This document shows positions 1 through 12,194 of a stretch of DNA of 64,000 bases, piece after piece (position 1 is the stretch's first letter; every line of letters starts with the position of its first letter). Position numbers and translations under genes: made by a program. Source of the DNA: Dendrolimus kikuchii (lineage: Eukaryota > Arthropoda > Insecta > Lepidoptera > Lasiocampidae); the NCBI GenBank assembly GCA_019925095.2, contig CM034402.1, positions 12,845,501-12,909,500 of the forward strand, in the 5' to 3' direction. The notes beneath the pieces are model-generated. The model saw only the letters and a program-made list of their open reading frames with translations. It did not search any database and was not told where the DNA came from.

Positions 1-1550
1 AATAAATCTTACGCACAAAATGTGTTGGAAAAAATGAGGTTAAATTTTGAGAGGATCGTAAAATGTTCAAGGATATGACGAGAAACTTTCTCTAATCTAG
101 ATTGTGAGTGATCAGCCGCGACACCCTTTAACAAATTATACTACTCGTGTTATTTCAAGCCACATAATATATAATGAAATCATGGAGTAAGAATACCAGA
201 AATTACATTCTCAGTACTTTAATGTATTCATATGATTATTTTCATATTGTTATCTATTCCCTTGAAATAGAAATCTAAGTCTAGCAGTGGGGCGTTTCTT
301 AACAGATATCATTAAATTAATTTGTCAAAGCAATTATTTAAAAGTGGTAAACGCACACCCTGTTGTAAATTTGAAAACAACTAAAGAACAAAGTCAACTT
401 TTAAACTAAACGTAAAGAACAAAGCTTAAAAGACCCCAAAAGGAAGAATTTAGATTATAACTTTCCTCTGAACGTGAACCAGCAATAACTAACACAGCAG
501 ACGACAGTAAATTCAGCAAAGAGACCACCTTTATATCCGATACCCTACATTAATATACATTTACTAAGATTATTGTAACCCACTCGGGGTAAAAAAGTTC
601 CTTTTTATCTCTAGAGCTCCGATTTGAACGTATAATAATAACTCACGGAAACTTAACGCTTCTACAGACTCAAAGGGGTTTATGTTATAGAAAAACTTAC
701 GAACTGCTGAAGAAATTCGATATTTAAAAAATACAGTTAAATTCTGTTAAATTTACAAGTTGAAAAGGTTCGAATACGAGCCATTAAACCACCGTGTTAC
801 TCCGCTTACGTAAATCTGACAGCATATAGCACATCTTTCAATTTACATGAAAGAAGCAAAGTGATCCATGTAAATGGAAAATTTAATTATTCAATTCAAC
901 GGTCCAATATTTGCATTTTTGTCGTTTAATTTTAAACGCAGTTGAAAAAGAAATGTTTGTATATAAAAAATTGAACCATTCACTATATATTAACTCGGGT
1001 GGGTCACAATTTCATGGAAAATCAGTAAAAGATGCAAATGGCTGTTAAATGGAAAGAGCATACACCTCTGGTCTTGAAACGATTTAAAAATATATTCTTG
1101 ACTGAGAAATTCTAAAGCTCTTTTAAAAATTTCAAAGTACTTGGAAATAAAGACAATCTTAATAATATTTAGAATAAGGAACATACGTAGATTTCCCCTT
1201 CAATTTTAGTTGTTAAAAAATGTTATGTAGCTTATTGTAACAATTGTAAACCTAAGATCAGTTATATTTAACAATCTGCCAGTGTCCTAAACATGTTATA
1301 AGGCACATATATCATGCATAAAAAAGTTTATGTTTATGCTGATCGTATCGTAAGAGACAAAGTAGACGTAAGTATAGAAGACTAGAGTTAACCCCGCGGC
1401 TGCGCCGCGGGTCAACCTCTAGTGCGTATCTCTTGTTTAAAAAGCAAGTGGTACAGGTTACATTGTATTAAATTTTTATGTATTTGCCCCCGAAAGATTC
1501 ACTTCATTTTATATCGCAAACTATACCACCTCCGTCTATATGTAAACTAC
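1..1550. other. gene-free AT-rich stretch
   Basis: I see no coding exon here. The open frames are short, AT-rich and unlike any protein I recognise. The only structure noticed is a GC-rich imperfect palindrome at about 1381-1422 (core CCGCGGCTGCGCCGCGG, flanked by ACTAGAG and CTCTAGT arms), standing out in otherwise AT-rich sequence. Confidence 0.6.
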
Positions 1551-1601
1551 ATAAATGACAAAATTTGATAAAAATGACAAAATAGATAACCTGTTCCAAG
1601 T

Positions 1602-3689
1602 GGCCCCGGTGGACCCGGTGGACCCGGTGGACCCGGTGGACCCGGTGGACCCGGTGGACCCGGTGGACCCGGTGGACCCGGTGGACCCGGTGGACCCGGT
1701 GGACCCGGTGGACCCGGTGGACCCGGTGGACCCGGTGGACCCGGTGGACCCGGTGGACCCGGTGGACCCGGTGGACCCGGTGGACCCGGTGGACCCGGTG
1801 GACCCGGTGGACCCGGTGGACCCGGTGGACCCGGTGGACCCGGTGGACCCGGTGGACCCGGTGGACCCGGTGGACCCGGTGGACCCGGTGGACCCGGTGG
1901 ACCCGGTGGACCCGGTGGACCCGGTGGACCCGGTGGACCCGGTGGACCCGGTGGACCCGGTGGACCCGGTGGACCCGGTGGACCCGGTGGACCCGGTGGA
2001 CCCGGTGGACCCGGTGGACCCGGTGGACCCGGTGGACCCGGTGGACCCGGTGGACCCGGTGGACCCGGTGGACCCGGTGGACCCGGTGGACCCGGTGGAC
2101 CCGGTGGACCCGGTGGACCCGGTGGACCCGGTGGACCCGGTGGACCCGGTGGACCCGGTGGACCCGGTGGACCCGGTGGACCCGGTGGACCCGGTGGACC
2201 CGGTGGACCCGGTGGACCCGGTGGACCCGGTGGACCCGGTGGACCCGGTGGACCCGGTGGACCCGGTGGACCCGGTGGACCCGGTGGACCCGGTGGACCC
2301 GGTGGACCCGGTGGACCCGGTGGACCCGGTGGACCCGGTGGACCCGGTGGACCCGGTGGACCCGGTGGACCCGGTGGACCCGGTGGACCCGGTGGACCCG
2401 GTGGACCCGGTGGACCCGGTGGACCCGGTGGACCCGGTGGACCCGGTGGACCCGGTGGACCCGGTGGACCCGGTGGACCCGGTGGACCCGGTGGACCCGG
2501 TGGACCCGGTGGACCCGGTGGACCCGGTGGACCCGGTGGACCCGGTGGACCCGGTGGACCCGGTGGACCCGGTGGACCCGGTGGACCCGGTGGACCCGGT
2601 GGACCCGGTGGACCCGGTGGACCCGGTGGACCCGGTGGACCCGGTGGACCCGGTGGACCCGGTGGACCCGGTGGACCCGGTGGACCCGGTGGACCCGGTG
2701 GACCCGGTGGACCCGGTGGACCCGGTGGACCCGGTGGACCCGGTGGACCCGGTGGACCCGGTGGACCCGGTGGACCCGGTGGACCCGGTGGACCCGGTGG
2801 ACCCGGTGGACCCGGTGGACCCGGTGGACCCGGTGGACCCGGTGGACCCGGTGGACCCGGTGGACCCGGTGGACCCAGTGAACCCGGTGGACCCGGTGGA
2901 CCCGGTGGACCCGGTGGACCCGGTGGACCCGGTGGACCCGGTGGACCCGGTGGACCCGGTGGACCCGGTGGACCCGGTGGACCCGGTGGACCCGGTGGAC
3001 CCGGTGGACCCGGTGGACCCGGTGGACCCGGTGGACCCGGTGGACCCGGTGGACCCGGTGGACCCGGTGGACCCGGTGGACCCGGTGGACCCGGTGGACC
3101 CGGTGGACCCGGTGGACCCGGTGGACCCGGTGGACCCGGTGGACCCGGTGGACCCGGTCGACCCGTTGGCCCGGGTGGCCCCGCTGGACCCGGTGGACCC
3201 GGTGGACCCGGTGGACCCGGTGGACCCGGTGGACCCGGTGGACCCGGTGGACCCGGTGGACCCGGTGGACCCGGTGGACCCGGTGGACCCGGTGGACCCG
3301 GTGGACCCGGTGGACCCGGTGGACCCGGTGGACCCGGTGGACCCGGTGGACCCGGTGGACCCGGTGGACCCGGTGGACCCGGTGGGCCCGGTGGGCCCGG
3401 TGGGCCCGGTGGGCCCGGTGGGCCCGGTGGGCCCGGTGGGCCCGGTGGGCCCGGTGGGCCCGGTGGGCCCGGTGGGCCCGGTGGGCCCGGTGGGCCCGGT
3501 GGGCCCGGTGGGCCCGGTGGGCCCGGTGGACCCGGTGGACCCGGTGGACCCGGTGGACCCGGTGGGCCCGGTGGGCCCGGTGGGCCCGGTGGGCCCGGTG
3601 GGCCCGGTGGGCCCGGTGGGCCCGGTGGACCCGGTGGACCCGGTGGACCCGTTAGACCCGGTGGACCCGGTGGACCCGGTGGACCAAGT
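1602..3689. repeat. 9-bp minisatellite array, about 232 units
   Basis: A head-to-tail array of the 9-bp unit GGACCCGGT spans 2088 bp, which is 232 units in exact register. Most of the left two thirds is invariant. A unit variant GGGCCCGGT forms two homogeneous blocks near 3385-3530 and 3565-3630, and a small scrambled patch lies near 3158-3188. The unit has no stop codon in any of its six frames, so the two long open frames across it (Asp-Pro-Val repeats on +, Gly-Ser-Thr/Gly-Pro-Thr repeats on -) follow automatically from the repeat. No promoter, intron or conserved flanking domain supports a gene. Confidence 0.95.
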
Positions 3690-3739
3690 GGACAAAATCA
3701 CAAAACCTGTCCTAGTTTCGGGGATAAACTTTAGATAAA

Positions 3740-4060
3740 TTTATCCCAAAATGTATCCCATTATCCGGGATAAAAAGTATCCCTTGGGCACTCTCGGTAT
3801 TCAAATTATATATGTACCGAGTTTCAGCCAAATCGGTCCAATAGTCTTTCCTTAAAAGGATAACAAACAAAAAGACAAATATATTTTTATCCCGGAAACT
3901 ATCCCATTTTTCGGGATAAAAAATATCCTATGTTCATTCTCGATATCGAAAATATATATATACTGAGTTTCAGCCAAATCGGTCCAGTAGTTTTTCCGTG
4001 AAAACGGAACAGACAGACAGAGTTACTTTCGCATTTATAATATTAATAGGGATATCCTAA
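3740..4060. repeat. interspersed repeat, class C, two diverged segments
   Basis: This stretch has the phrases found in the widespread repeat that I call class C: ATCCCATT-type runs, 'cgggataaaaagtatcc', 'gagtttcagccaaatcggtcca', 'cgtgaaaacggaacagacagacag', and an end near 'tttataatattaatagggat'. The same phrases recur near 14.6-15.4 kb, 20.3-20.8 kb, 37.3-37.6 kb and 63.0-63.9 kb. It looks like two diverged tandem pieces. I cannot assign a transposon class from this sequence alone. Confidence 0.6.
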
Positions 4061-4325
4061 GTCTGTATAATTTGTACTTTAATTATATTTTACCAAATTT
4101 TATAACAGGGTTAATTTCCAAGATCATAAAAAAAACAATCATACTTACATTCACCTTTATATATTAATATGGATTCACACTTACATGTACAGATAGAGTA
4201 CATCTGTGTATATATTACATACATACCTACTTACGTATTATCAAACCCGTCTCCTATATTATGTATATGAACCATCTTTTGCTTCATCTACATTCATTAA
4301 TCTCTTCATACATACACGTTTATTA

Positions 4326-4490
4326 TACATACATACATACATAACTTCACGCCAGTTCCCTTGCGGGGTAGGCACGAACAACAGAGTGCCATTTAGGCTT
4401 ATTCTTACACACCTCACTTGCCTCTTTGACATTCATAACTCTTGTCATGCAAGCTAGTCTGTTCTTAAGGCTCCTGACATCACCTTCTGC
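4326..4490 (+). mobile_element. SINE-like repeat, class B
   Basis: The repeat starts at a (CATA)n tract and continues 'taacttcacgccagttccc', 'gcggggtaggcacgaacaac', to about 'ctcctgacatcacc'. It matches the insertion at 5878-6034 almost along its full length. Truncated copies lie at 20085-20142 and, inverted, at 57300-57382. The short length, constant end and variable truncation suggest a retroposed short element. No RNA polymerase III box was identified with confidence. Confidence 0.65.
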
Positions 4491-4516
4491 TAGTACACGA
4501 TTTAAAAGCTAGCGAG

Positions 4517-4554
4517 CTAAAAACACCTACAACGTTTATTGTAGGTGTTTTTAG
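4517..4554. repeat. perfect hairpin, 16-bp arms
   Basis: CTAAAAACACCTACAA is followed by a 6-nt loop and then its exact reverse complement. It is one of a series of short snap-back repeats in the window. No terminator role is implied in a eukaryote. Confidence 0.8.
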
Positions 4555-5680
4555 GTATAATAGTATTGAATATAGTATAGATTCTGAATTACTAATACAT
4601 TTTAGTTACACAATGTAATGAGGACAGGCAAGAATCTGTAGTTCAAAATTAGCATATTTAATCAGCATTTGCTTATAATTTTAAATGGTTCTTCACACAA
4701 AACCTATAAATAAGAAAGAATTGGTCATATAAGGAATTTTAAGCAATGCTTAACATTATTTACATAAAATTGGTAAAGTGCGTGTCGCACCACGCAAATT
4801 AAAGGGCTGCATAAAAGTGATGAACGTCGTTCTTTTGTCATTATAGCTAAAACCTAAAAACCAATTTAAGCGAAAGTATCCTAAGTATTGTAAAACTATA
4901 AAACGAACCTACTGCAAAGTAATTTTCGTTGCAAGTACTTTTACGCTCTACCATCGTGAATTATTTTATAATTTTCCCACACCATATTTCAAAATTTAGA
5001 AACTTATGACTGATTTAAATAATAATAAAAATCTAGCAAAAAATAAACCGACTTCAAGAGTATCCTTGAGGATTTTTCGGGCGATAGAGGGGACTCCATA
5101 TACGTGGTAGTTTTTTAGATACTATATTCATTTATAGGTAATAAAATAAAGTATTATATTTAAAAAAAATAAAAAATTAATGACCTCTCTTCTATAAAGA
5201 TGTAGGTACTTTCTCTATCCTATTTTGACAAAAGTAGAAGTAAAATGGTTTCATTTCAATAATTTGGAGGTGATTTGGTGAATTGTTTCCTTAACTTAAA
5301 ATGACTATAGAAAAATCTCGGAAAAAATTCGCGTTACGTTATTGATGTGTAAATATCAACGAAAAGTGGTTTCGTTTGCACCCCACTTTCGACCTTTGGC
5401 GGCAACAGAGGCGTTAAATATTTTCTACATCTTCTACATAGTTATAAGTATGCGTATCTGCTTATACAATTCTATAAAAATGAGAAAATTGATATCTCTC
5501 TGGTCGATACTCCCTACCGAACTCTAAATTAATATACAATTGGAATACCATTATCCTCATTAACAACGAAAGTCCAGTAAGGTATCGATCAAAAGGTAAC
5601 TTCATTTTCTACATAGCCAACTGAATCGAAGGTATACGTCTATACTGGACGCAGTTCTCGAGTCACTAATTCTCAAGAAT
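4555..5680. other. upstream region of the desaturase gene
   Basis: No exon is recognised. The sequence is AT-rich. In the desaturase frame, the codons just before the ATG at 5681 stay open back to a TAA near 5598 with no earlier ATG. A 'ctacatag' acceptor-like site lies in between, so an unseen 5' exon cannot be excluded. Confidence 0.4.
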
Positions 5681-8600
5681 ATGGAAGAACACAAATTAAA
5701 GTCTGGCCCACCGTTAAGTGAAATAATCAGAGGATTCGAAAAGAAATTTGGTTTCAGAAACGAAATTAAATGGAGTAGATTCCTTTTCATTGCGGCTTAT
5801 CACGTGCTTGCAGTTTACTGGTGTTATAACTACGCCTTTCCGGCGAAATGGCAAACTCTATTTTATGGTAAGTTACATACATACATAACTTCACGCCAGT
5901 TCCCTTGCGGGGTAGGCACGAACAACAGAGCGCCATTTAGGCTTATTCTTACACACCTCACTTGCTTCTTTGACATTCATAACTCTTGTCATACACGCTC
6001 GTCTGTTCTTAAGGCTCCTGACATCACCATGACATATGGTAAGTTACACAGTATATTATATTATTAGGTATATTTTCATTACAAAAATTCTAATTGTGTG
6101 TCTCAGATAGCTGTTTACATATTGGTAGATACATAGTTTAAAATACAATATTTGAAACTCATCGGTGTGGCAAAATTTAGTAGATAAGTGAACATTTTAC
6201 AATAAATTCTTAAACAAGTTGCAGATAAAACAGCGGACATTAAAAGAATATAAACCAGTTTTCCTCTCTTGGGATACGTATCTGCCAAACATTTGGCTAA
6301 AGCTATTGCGCCTCAGGCCCCCATAATCCCAGGGCTACAAACCCAAAACCCATTCATATGCAGCTATTTCAGATAGCTGAATTTTAGCTGCATATTAGGG
6401 CATCATGCTATACAGTTGCTACCTGCGTCCCGACGAGGGAATGCACATAGACGGAACGACACAGGATGTACGACAGAGTCGGTCCACTGTGACGTTCTAG
6501 TACACCAATTTGGTACTAAGCCCAGGGAAGCAGGGCCGTACGGCTACGTACAGTAGAGGTGATTCCACTGATACCCCACCCCATAAACAGTAGCCTTCTA
6601 CCACGGAATTAGAAGAGCACAGTGTATAGTGACGTCTCCGTGCCATGGCTGTCCTCGGCGGACAAAGGTCGCATTGCTATACAGCTGCCACGCCAATTGC
6701 GGAAAGTTGAAACGCTACATAGGTATCGACACAAATTGTATCTCATGTTGAGAATCGACCCAATGAGAATGTTGAGATAGGTGTGTGGTGTGACAACAAC
6801 GGATAAGATGAGAAATTAATACATAAGGGGTCTTTGAAAGTTGTACACATGTCTAAAAAAATGAAGAGGAAGAAGACTAAGGTGGCATGGGCATGTAATG
6901 ATGAAAGCCACGTAACAGAAAGAGTGTTAAATTTATGGGCACAAATGTAATGGTAGATCACAAAATAGATGGATTGATTGTGTGAAGGCTAACATGATAA
7001 TTTGTAGTATGACAAAAGACGTATGCCAGAATAGAAGAATATGGAAAAAAGACATATTTTGCGACCCCAAATGTTGAGGTCGGTAGTTAGGTAAAAGAAA
7101 AGAGATTAAGGGGCGACCCAACTTTATGGGCACAAATGATATCCCATTGGGACTCTTTCCATTGTCTGCGGCATAATCCGTTTGGTTATAGAAAGGCGTG
7201 TACCAGGCTCTTTAGACTAATATAATTTGTACTGCATGTAAATATTTTTTTAGCGCTAATTATGTACGTTGCAACGGGATTTGGAATAACTGGTGGTGCC
7301 CATCGCCTTTGGACTCACAGGTCATATAAAGCCAAACTTCCACTCCAGTTATTTCTTCTATTTTGCTTCGCTAGTGCTGGACAAGTAAGTATTTACATAA
7401 ATGGTTGTCTATCATTAGCCAATGAGATTTTTCGGTTTTACTTATCTATTACTAAGTATTTCTGTGAAAGTGATTTTATTTACATATTGATTTATGCCTT
7501 TTTCAAGATCTAGTGAATCAATCGATTATCACAAAATGTAATAAACGTGTAGGTGCTGTCGAATGATCGAAGTCGGGGATGAATAATATTGTTACGACCG
7601 AATGCCGATAAAAGACAAAATCACACCTGCGTCTGTAGAAACACATTTTATTACCTTTTTCGGAATTTAGACTTGTTTTGTTTGCTTTATGTTTAAAATT
7701 TATAATTAGAAAAACAGGCCATTGTGTACTGTAGTGTTTATGATAGTCATTAGCCAGGTGTAATTTTTAGAAATAATTGTTATGCGGTCGAGTATTGTGT
7801 CGAGATATATTGAGTAGTTTAGTATAAAGCAATGTCCGAACGGAGGGGTGAGGCAGTCAAAGCGATAACACAAGCGAGACAAGACCTGTGTACATTTCGT
7901 GACGGACTTTGCGCGTATTATTGAATTGTGCATTGCATTTGGACTTATTGCGTGAGGTTATATTTTTGTACATGTGTTATACGTGTTTGTATAGTTCTAA
8001 TAAATTCTATAGTAATTCCAACGGCATTTTAATTCGAGTCCCGTAACTCGTAACAATATATTATTATTTCTGAAAATTGGATACTTTCGTTGAGTTATAT
8101 GTACATTTTACAGCCGCGGAATGAAAATGTCCGTCACCTTAAAGTCGACTTTTGCTTGCACGAGTACAAGAAACTTAACCGCTAAAACTATATGGCTAAT
8201 CAGCGATTATTTTATTTTAACCATCGCTTAAATGTTTATGCACACCAGCCTTAGTTTTAAGTTACTAACAAATAAAAGAAAATAAAACGTGAACACAAAT
8301 AAAAAAATATATTAAGTGTAAATAAAATTCTTCTATAAATAAACCCCTAACGAATATATACACTAAAAATAAAATGAAACGCTACAAACTACAACTGAAA
8401 CCAATTTAAAAAAAGTAGGATTTCATGGTCTTCAACATACTCAATTGCTTTTAGTATTAAAATATTCTAAGACAGTTTCGTGAACAACAGTTATCAAGAA
8501 GATTATCTTTTGCATGAACTTGAATTCCAAAAATGACAAATCATATTTTCTCCTTTAGAATTCACTGCTACAATGGGTACGTGACCATCGTGTTCATCAT

Positions 8601-9986
8601 AAATACAGTGATACAGAAGCAGACCCCCATAATGCGAATCGTGGCCTATTCTTCTCACATATTGGTTGGTTAATGATGAAGAAGAATGAACAAGTTATAC
8701 TTCGTGGAAAACAGATGGACATGAGTGATATTGAAAACGATCGGCTTCTTAAGTTTTATAACAGGTAATGTTGAAATATGTATTTCTAAGCAGAAAATAC
8801 TTAGGATAGCAAAAGTTATCATGAACGAAGCCGCCAAAAAAAGGTGGATTATAATATGTAAAATTATATGGATTCTTTTTTACTAGTATCTTACTCTATA
8901 ACCAAAGCCGTAATCTATATAAATAAATAAAATTGAAGTGTCTGTTTGTAATGTCGAAAAAACAATTTCTACCATTTTTTCTGTTCTGTCTGTGGATGTT
9001 CCAGCTAATCTCTAAACGGCTAGAACGATTTTGACGGGACTTTCACTGGCAAATAGCTGATGTTATAAGGAGTAACTTAGGCTAGGCTTTTTTTAGGGTT
9101 CGCGAAATAAAATTCCACACGAACGAAGTTGCGGGCTCAGCTAGTAAGAACTATACTTGTTACAGAAATTTTGGATACTTCACCCTGTTATTCTGCTATA
9201 TTCTTCCTATCACAATCAATGTGTGGTTGTGGAATGAAGACTGGAGATGCGCTGTTGCTTGGCAGGCCTTCATCCGATTCCTTGGAATGTTTCATAGCGA
9301 ACTCACTGTTAATAGTCTTGCTCACACGTTTGGATATAAGCCTTATAACAAGTAAGTTGTACTAGATGCAGCTTTTTATATATTAAAATGGAAATATCTA
9401 CTGTAATTTTGAAATACAGTACTGTAATGCACAAGAGCACAACTAATTCTCAAAAATATAATATGTGTGCTGAATGAACAGAAGCATGTAAAAATATTTT
9501 TAATATTATTTTTCAATTAATACCATATTCTAAATAAATAAAAATACGTTAGGTAAAATAAAACCCAGATATTCATTTACATACTCATCAAATTGTTTAA
9601 AGATAAAATGTTACAATTGAAACCCAAATTGATCGTACACGGTTTCAGGACTATATAGAAGACCAAAAGTTCAAATCTAACTATTCTGGTTTTGTTACAG
9701 GAACATAGTACCGTCAGAAAATAGATTCGTGGCTACTTGCACTCTCGGTGAGGGCTGGCATAACTATCACCACGTCTTTCCATTCGACTACAAAGCGGCA
9801 GAACATTTCGACTTTTTTAATTTTGGTACTGCATTTATCAAGTTTTTCGAGAGAATCGGTTGGGCATATGATTTACGACAAGCTACACCTCAGATGATAA
9901 ATTCAATAGCTAAGAGATTAGGCGACGGGACACCAATTCATTACCCTATATCGAATTTTCAAGAATATGATGAGAAATCTGAATAA
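5681..9986 (+). CDS. acyl-CoA desaturase, five exons, 331 aa
   Basis: Exons are 5681-5867, 7254-7384, 8559-8764, 9166-9351 and 9701-9986, with GT-AG introns and consistent phases; an AATAAA lies at 10023-10028. The product is a membrane fatty acyl-CoA desaturase of the endoplasmic reticulum, which places a double bond in an acyl chain using a di-iron centre. All three histidine boxes are present: HRLWTH at residues 79-84, HRVHH at 116-120 and HNYHH at 257-261, with an extra NSLAH histidine before box 3. Several hydrophobic spans surround them (for example about residues 33-50). Lepidopteran desaturases are grouped by a four-residue signature before box 3; here it reads VPSE, nearest by eye to the KPSE group, but the regiochemistry is only a guess. 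Oddities are a short N terminus (start is the first in-frame ATG), VFPFDY where relatives have VFPWDY, and a repeat inserted exactly at the exon 1 donor. Confidence 0.93.
5878..6034 (+). mobile_element. class B SINE-like insertion duplicating the exon 1 splice donor
   Basis: A 157-bp copy of class B is flanked by a perfect 14-bp direct repeat TATGGTAAGTTACA at 5864-5877 and 6035-6048. The duplicated target contains the end of desaturase exon 1 and its donor (TATG/GTAAGT), so two identical donors now lie 171 nt apart. Because 171 is divisible by three and no stop intervenes, use of the distal donor would add 57 codons in frame. Insertion and duplication are seen directly; actual use of either donor is unknown. 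Confidence 0.9.
6720..7125 (+). mobile_element. non-LTR retrotransposon 3' relic
   Basis: Broken reading frames resemble the C-terminal tail of lepidopteran non-LTR retrotransposon reverse transcriptases: a Trp-Asp-Cys-Val-Lys segment, then a segment like QNRRIWKKDIF and a C-D-P-K end. Stops and frameshifts make it dead. It sits in desaturase intron 1 and ends about 130 bp before exon 2. Upstream sequence (6250-6720) is GC-richer than its surroundings and may belong to the same insertion, but I could not align it by eye. Confidence 0.5.
7590..8055. mobile_element. solo LTR with 4-bp target duplication
   Basis: A 466-bp segment begins TGTTACGA and ends TCGTAACA, an inverted TG...CA pair, and is flanked by ATAT at 7586-7589 and 8056-8059. 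An AATAAA at 7999-8004 near the right end suits a + strand LTR. No internal coding region remains, so this is a solo LTR left by recombination, most like Ty3/gypsy-type elements from its ends. It lies in desaturase intron 2. Confidence 0.8.
8915..9145 (+). repeat. class C repeat ending 20 nt before desaturase exon 4
   Basis: It contains 'aatctctaaacggctagaac' and 'ctgatgttataaggagtaac' and ends 'gaagttgcgggctcagctagt', the typical end of this repeat. Only 18 nt separate its last base from the acceptor AG at 9164-9165, so the branch-point region of intron 3 is probably repeat-derived. Confidence 0.7.
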
Positions 9987-11879
9987 CAGTGATTTGACTG
10001 TTAATTATTATTTCATAAGTGTAATAAAAGATGAAGAGTGTGTAGGATGGATACCTCTTTAAAATACAATTATAATCATTATCAGCCCTAAAACGTCCCA
10101 CTACTAGTGTCAAGACTCACTATTTTCCGGGAAACTGACGGTATGCCTACCAGCCACCTCACTTATCGAAGTTGGATTGGAAGGTTTCAAACATGGATTA
10201 CTTATATCCTTGTGCAAATATACGTCGATTATATAATTATAACCTTGTGTAAAATAATAAATTGTTGGACAAAACATTTAGTTTTTGCATCCGATATTGT
10301 TTTCTGTTTTTCTTGAATTATTGTAAGAAAGATAGTGTAATAATAAATACAAAGCATGTTTATGCAAATAGATGATCAATTCACAACATTGACTCTTAAA
10401 ATCCCCGTATTAGGTAAACGGACGGAATACCCGCCAGCCTAATTGGCCAAATTGGCAATGTTGAATCAAATTGGCGAGTTAATCTGAATTTTAGGAATTT
10501 TTTTAAGATTTTACCATCTAATAACGATATTTTTAGAGTTATCATCAGCACATGATAATTCGAACAACAAGCACCCATTTTGCCCCCCCTCTAAAAAAAT
10601 CCAGACCCGGGGTTGCGTTTGGTCACCAAAACTGAATAAGGGGTGTTGCGCCCCGGCTAGCATTCGAAAATAATACGAAAATTGGGTTGAAATGCACATG
10701 TCAATCAGAAGACATTGTAATAATAGTTCTAATTTTAATTAAATTGATTTTTAATTTGAATACTATATTAACTTCTATTACAATTTTTCCCTTATTGACT
10801 AAAAAATGTTGGAGAAAATTAAAATAATAATCTACGAATATTTAAATAAAATAGTTTACAGTATGAAAAATTACAGCATTCCACAATGCTAGGCGCTGTA
10901 AACAAAAACAACTATAAATACCTACGATATACTCATGGAAAATATGATAGCTGGCATACATTTTTAAGAGATCACAAAGTCGCCGAGTACAAACGCCGAT
11001 GTGAAGCCAGCCTCGATGGATTCCACATTCTTGGCATAGCACGCGTGGAAAAGGTTTAATTCTATTACTAAAATAGAACTTGGCGATCCTTAAGAAGATC
11101 CGGGATTGGCTCAACCGAACACGAACCTCAGAATTGACACGATAATACGGCCCATCGACCCTAAACAGAAGCAAATTATTTACAAAGAGATTCCAACGTT
11201 TGGGAGTTCAGCTTATAGACCAGATATTCGGAAAATACGTTTTATTGTTACTAGGCCGGAAAGACGTTACAATTGCTATGGGAGTTCAAAATTGTTTTTC
11301 GTAACAGTTTATATTGATATTTTTCAGCATAATTTAACTCCAAATATGAACACAAAATATCTAATTAGTACTACTAATTAATTTATGTAAAGAGAATTAT
11401 TATGTCATAATCTATATCTATACTAATATTATAAAGAGGTAAAGTTTGTGAGTTTGTGACGTTGTTGGGGGTAATCTCTGGATCTACTAGACTGATTTAA
11501 AAAAATATTTTACTGTTCGAAAGCTACGGTAACAGGGAGTATCAAGGCTATATAACATGACGCTATATACCACGGGAGTAGGACAGAGCGCGGTTGAAAC
11601 CGCGTCGGGCCGCTAGTAATAAATATTTCCTAGATACCAAAGAATATCGGGGGAAATGGATATAAGATTGATATTCATTACCATTAAGGCTCAATTTCAT
11701 CCAACATCTCTTAATTCTGTTGAGAGCAACTACATCATTATTATTATCGTTTAATTATTGTAATGTAAGCTTTAAAAGATAGGTAATATGATCTATTACA
11801 CACAGTTGTTATGTCTATGTGCTAGATGTTTATGTACATGCAGTATGCACATTAGACAGTATATGCAGTATGCACATTA

Positions 11880-11975
11880 GGTCAGACTAGTATGCTTCCG
11901 ACCAGAATTCGTACCCACTTGATTCGAGTGAAGCACGGATTACTTACCTACTAAGCTATTGCGACATACGTTATT
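11880..11975 (-). mobile_element. tRNA-derived SINE head fragment
   Basis: On the minus strand it reads 'caatagcttagtaggtaagt' (A-box-like) followed by 'gggtacgaattctggtcgg' (B-box-like GGTACGAATTC). The cloverleaf is degenerate, so this is a SINE fragment and not a tRNA gene. Confidence 0.45.
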
Positions 11976-12194
11976 GTCGCTCTTACAATTATTTAGCAAC
12001 TTGCAAATCGCAACAGATGATTGAAAAGACTGTTTTAAATAAAGAATTAGTATTGCCTAGCTTTCTACGGGTAATTTGAAGGCTATAAACATACTACTGG
12101 CTGTACGTTAAACATCTTTTCGCCTAGGCATACATCTATTTTTAATTAAATCAATTAAAAATATTTGTAATAAGTATCTATCCTAACTTAAAAT

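Noticed and set aside
1602..3689. Possible CRISPR-like array
   Set aside because: The units are contiguous with no unique spacers, and the genome is animal.
1536..3738. Two overlapping ~720-codon frames, collagen-like on one strand and Asp-Pro-Val repeats on the other
   Set aside because: The 9-bp unit lacks stop codons in all six frames, so long frames are automatic. There is no conserved domain or splice context outside the array.
10842..11381. Two overlapping frames of about 90-110 codons in the gene-poor region
   Set aside because: No recognised domain, no splice context and opposite strands overlap; insufficient evidence for a gene.
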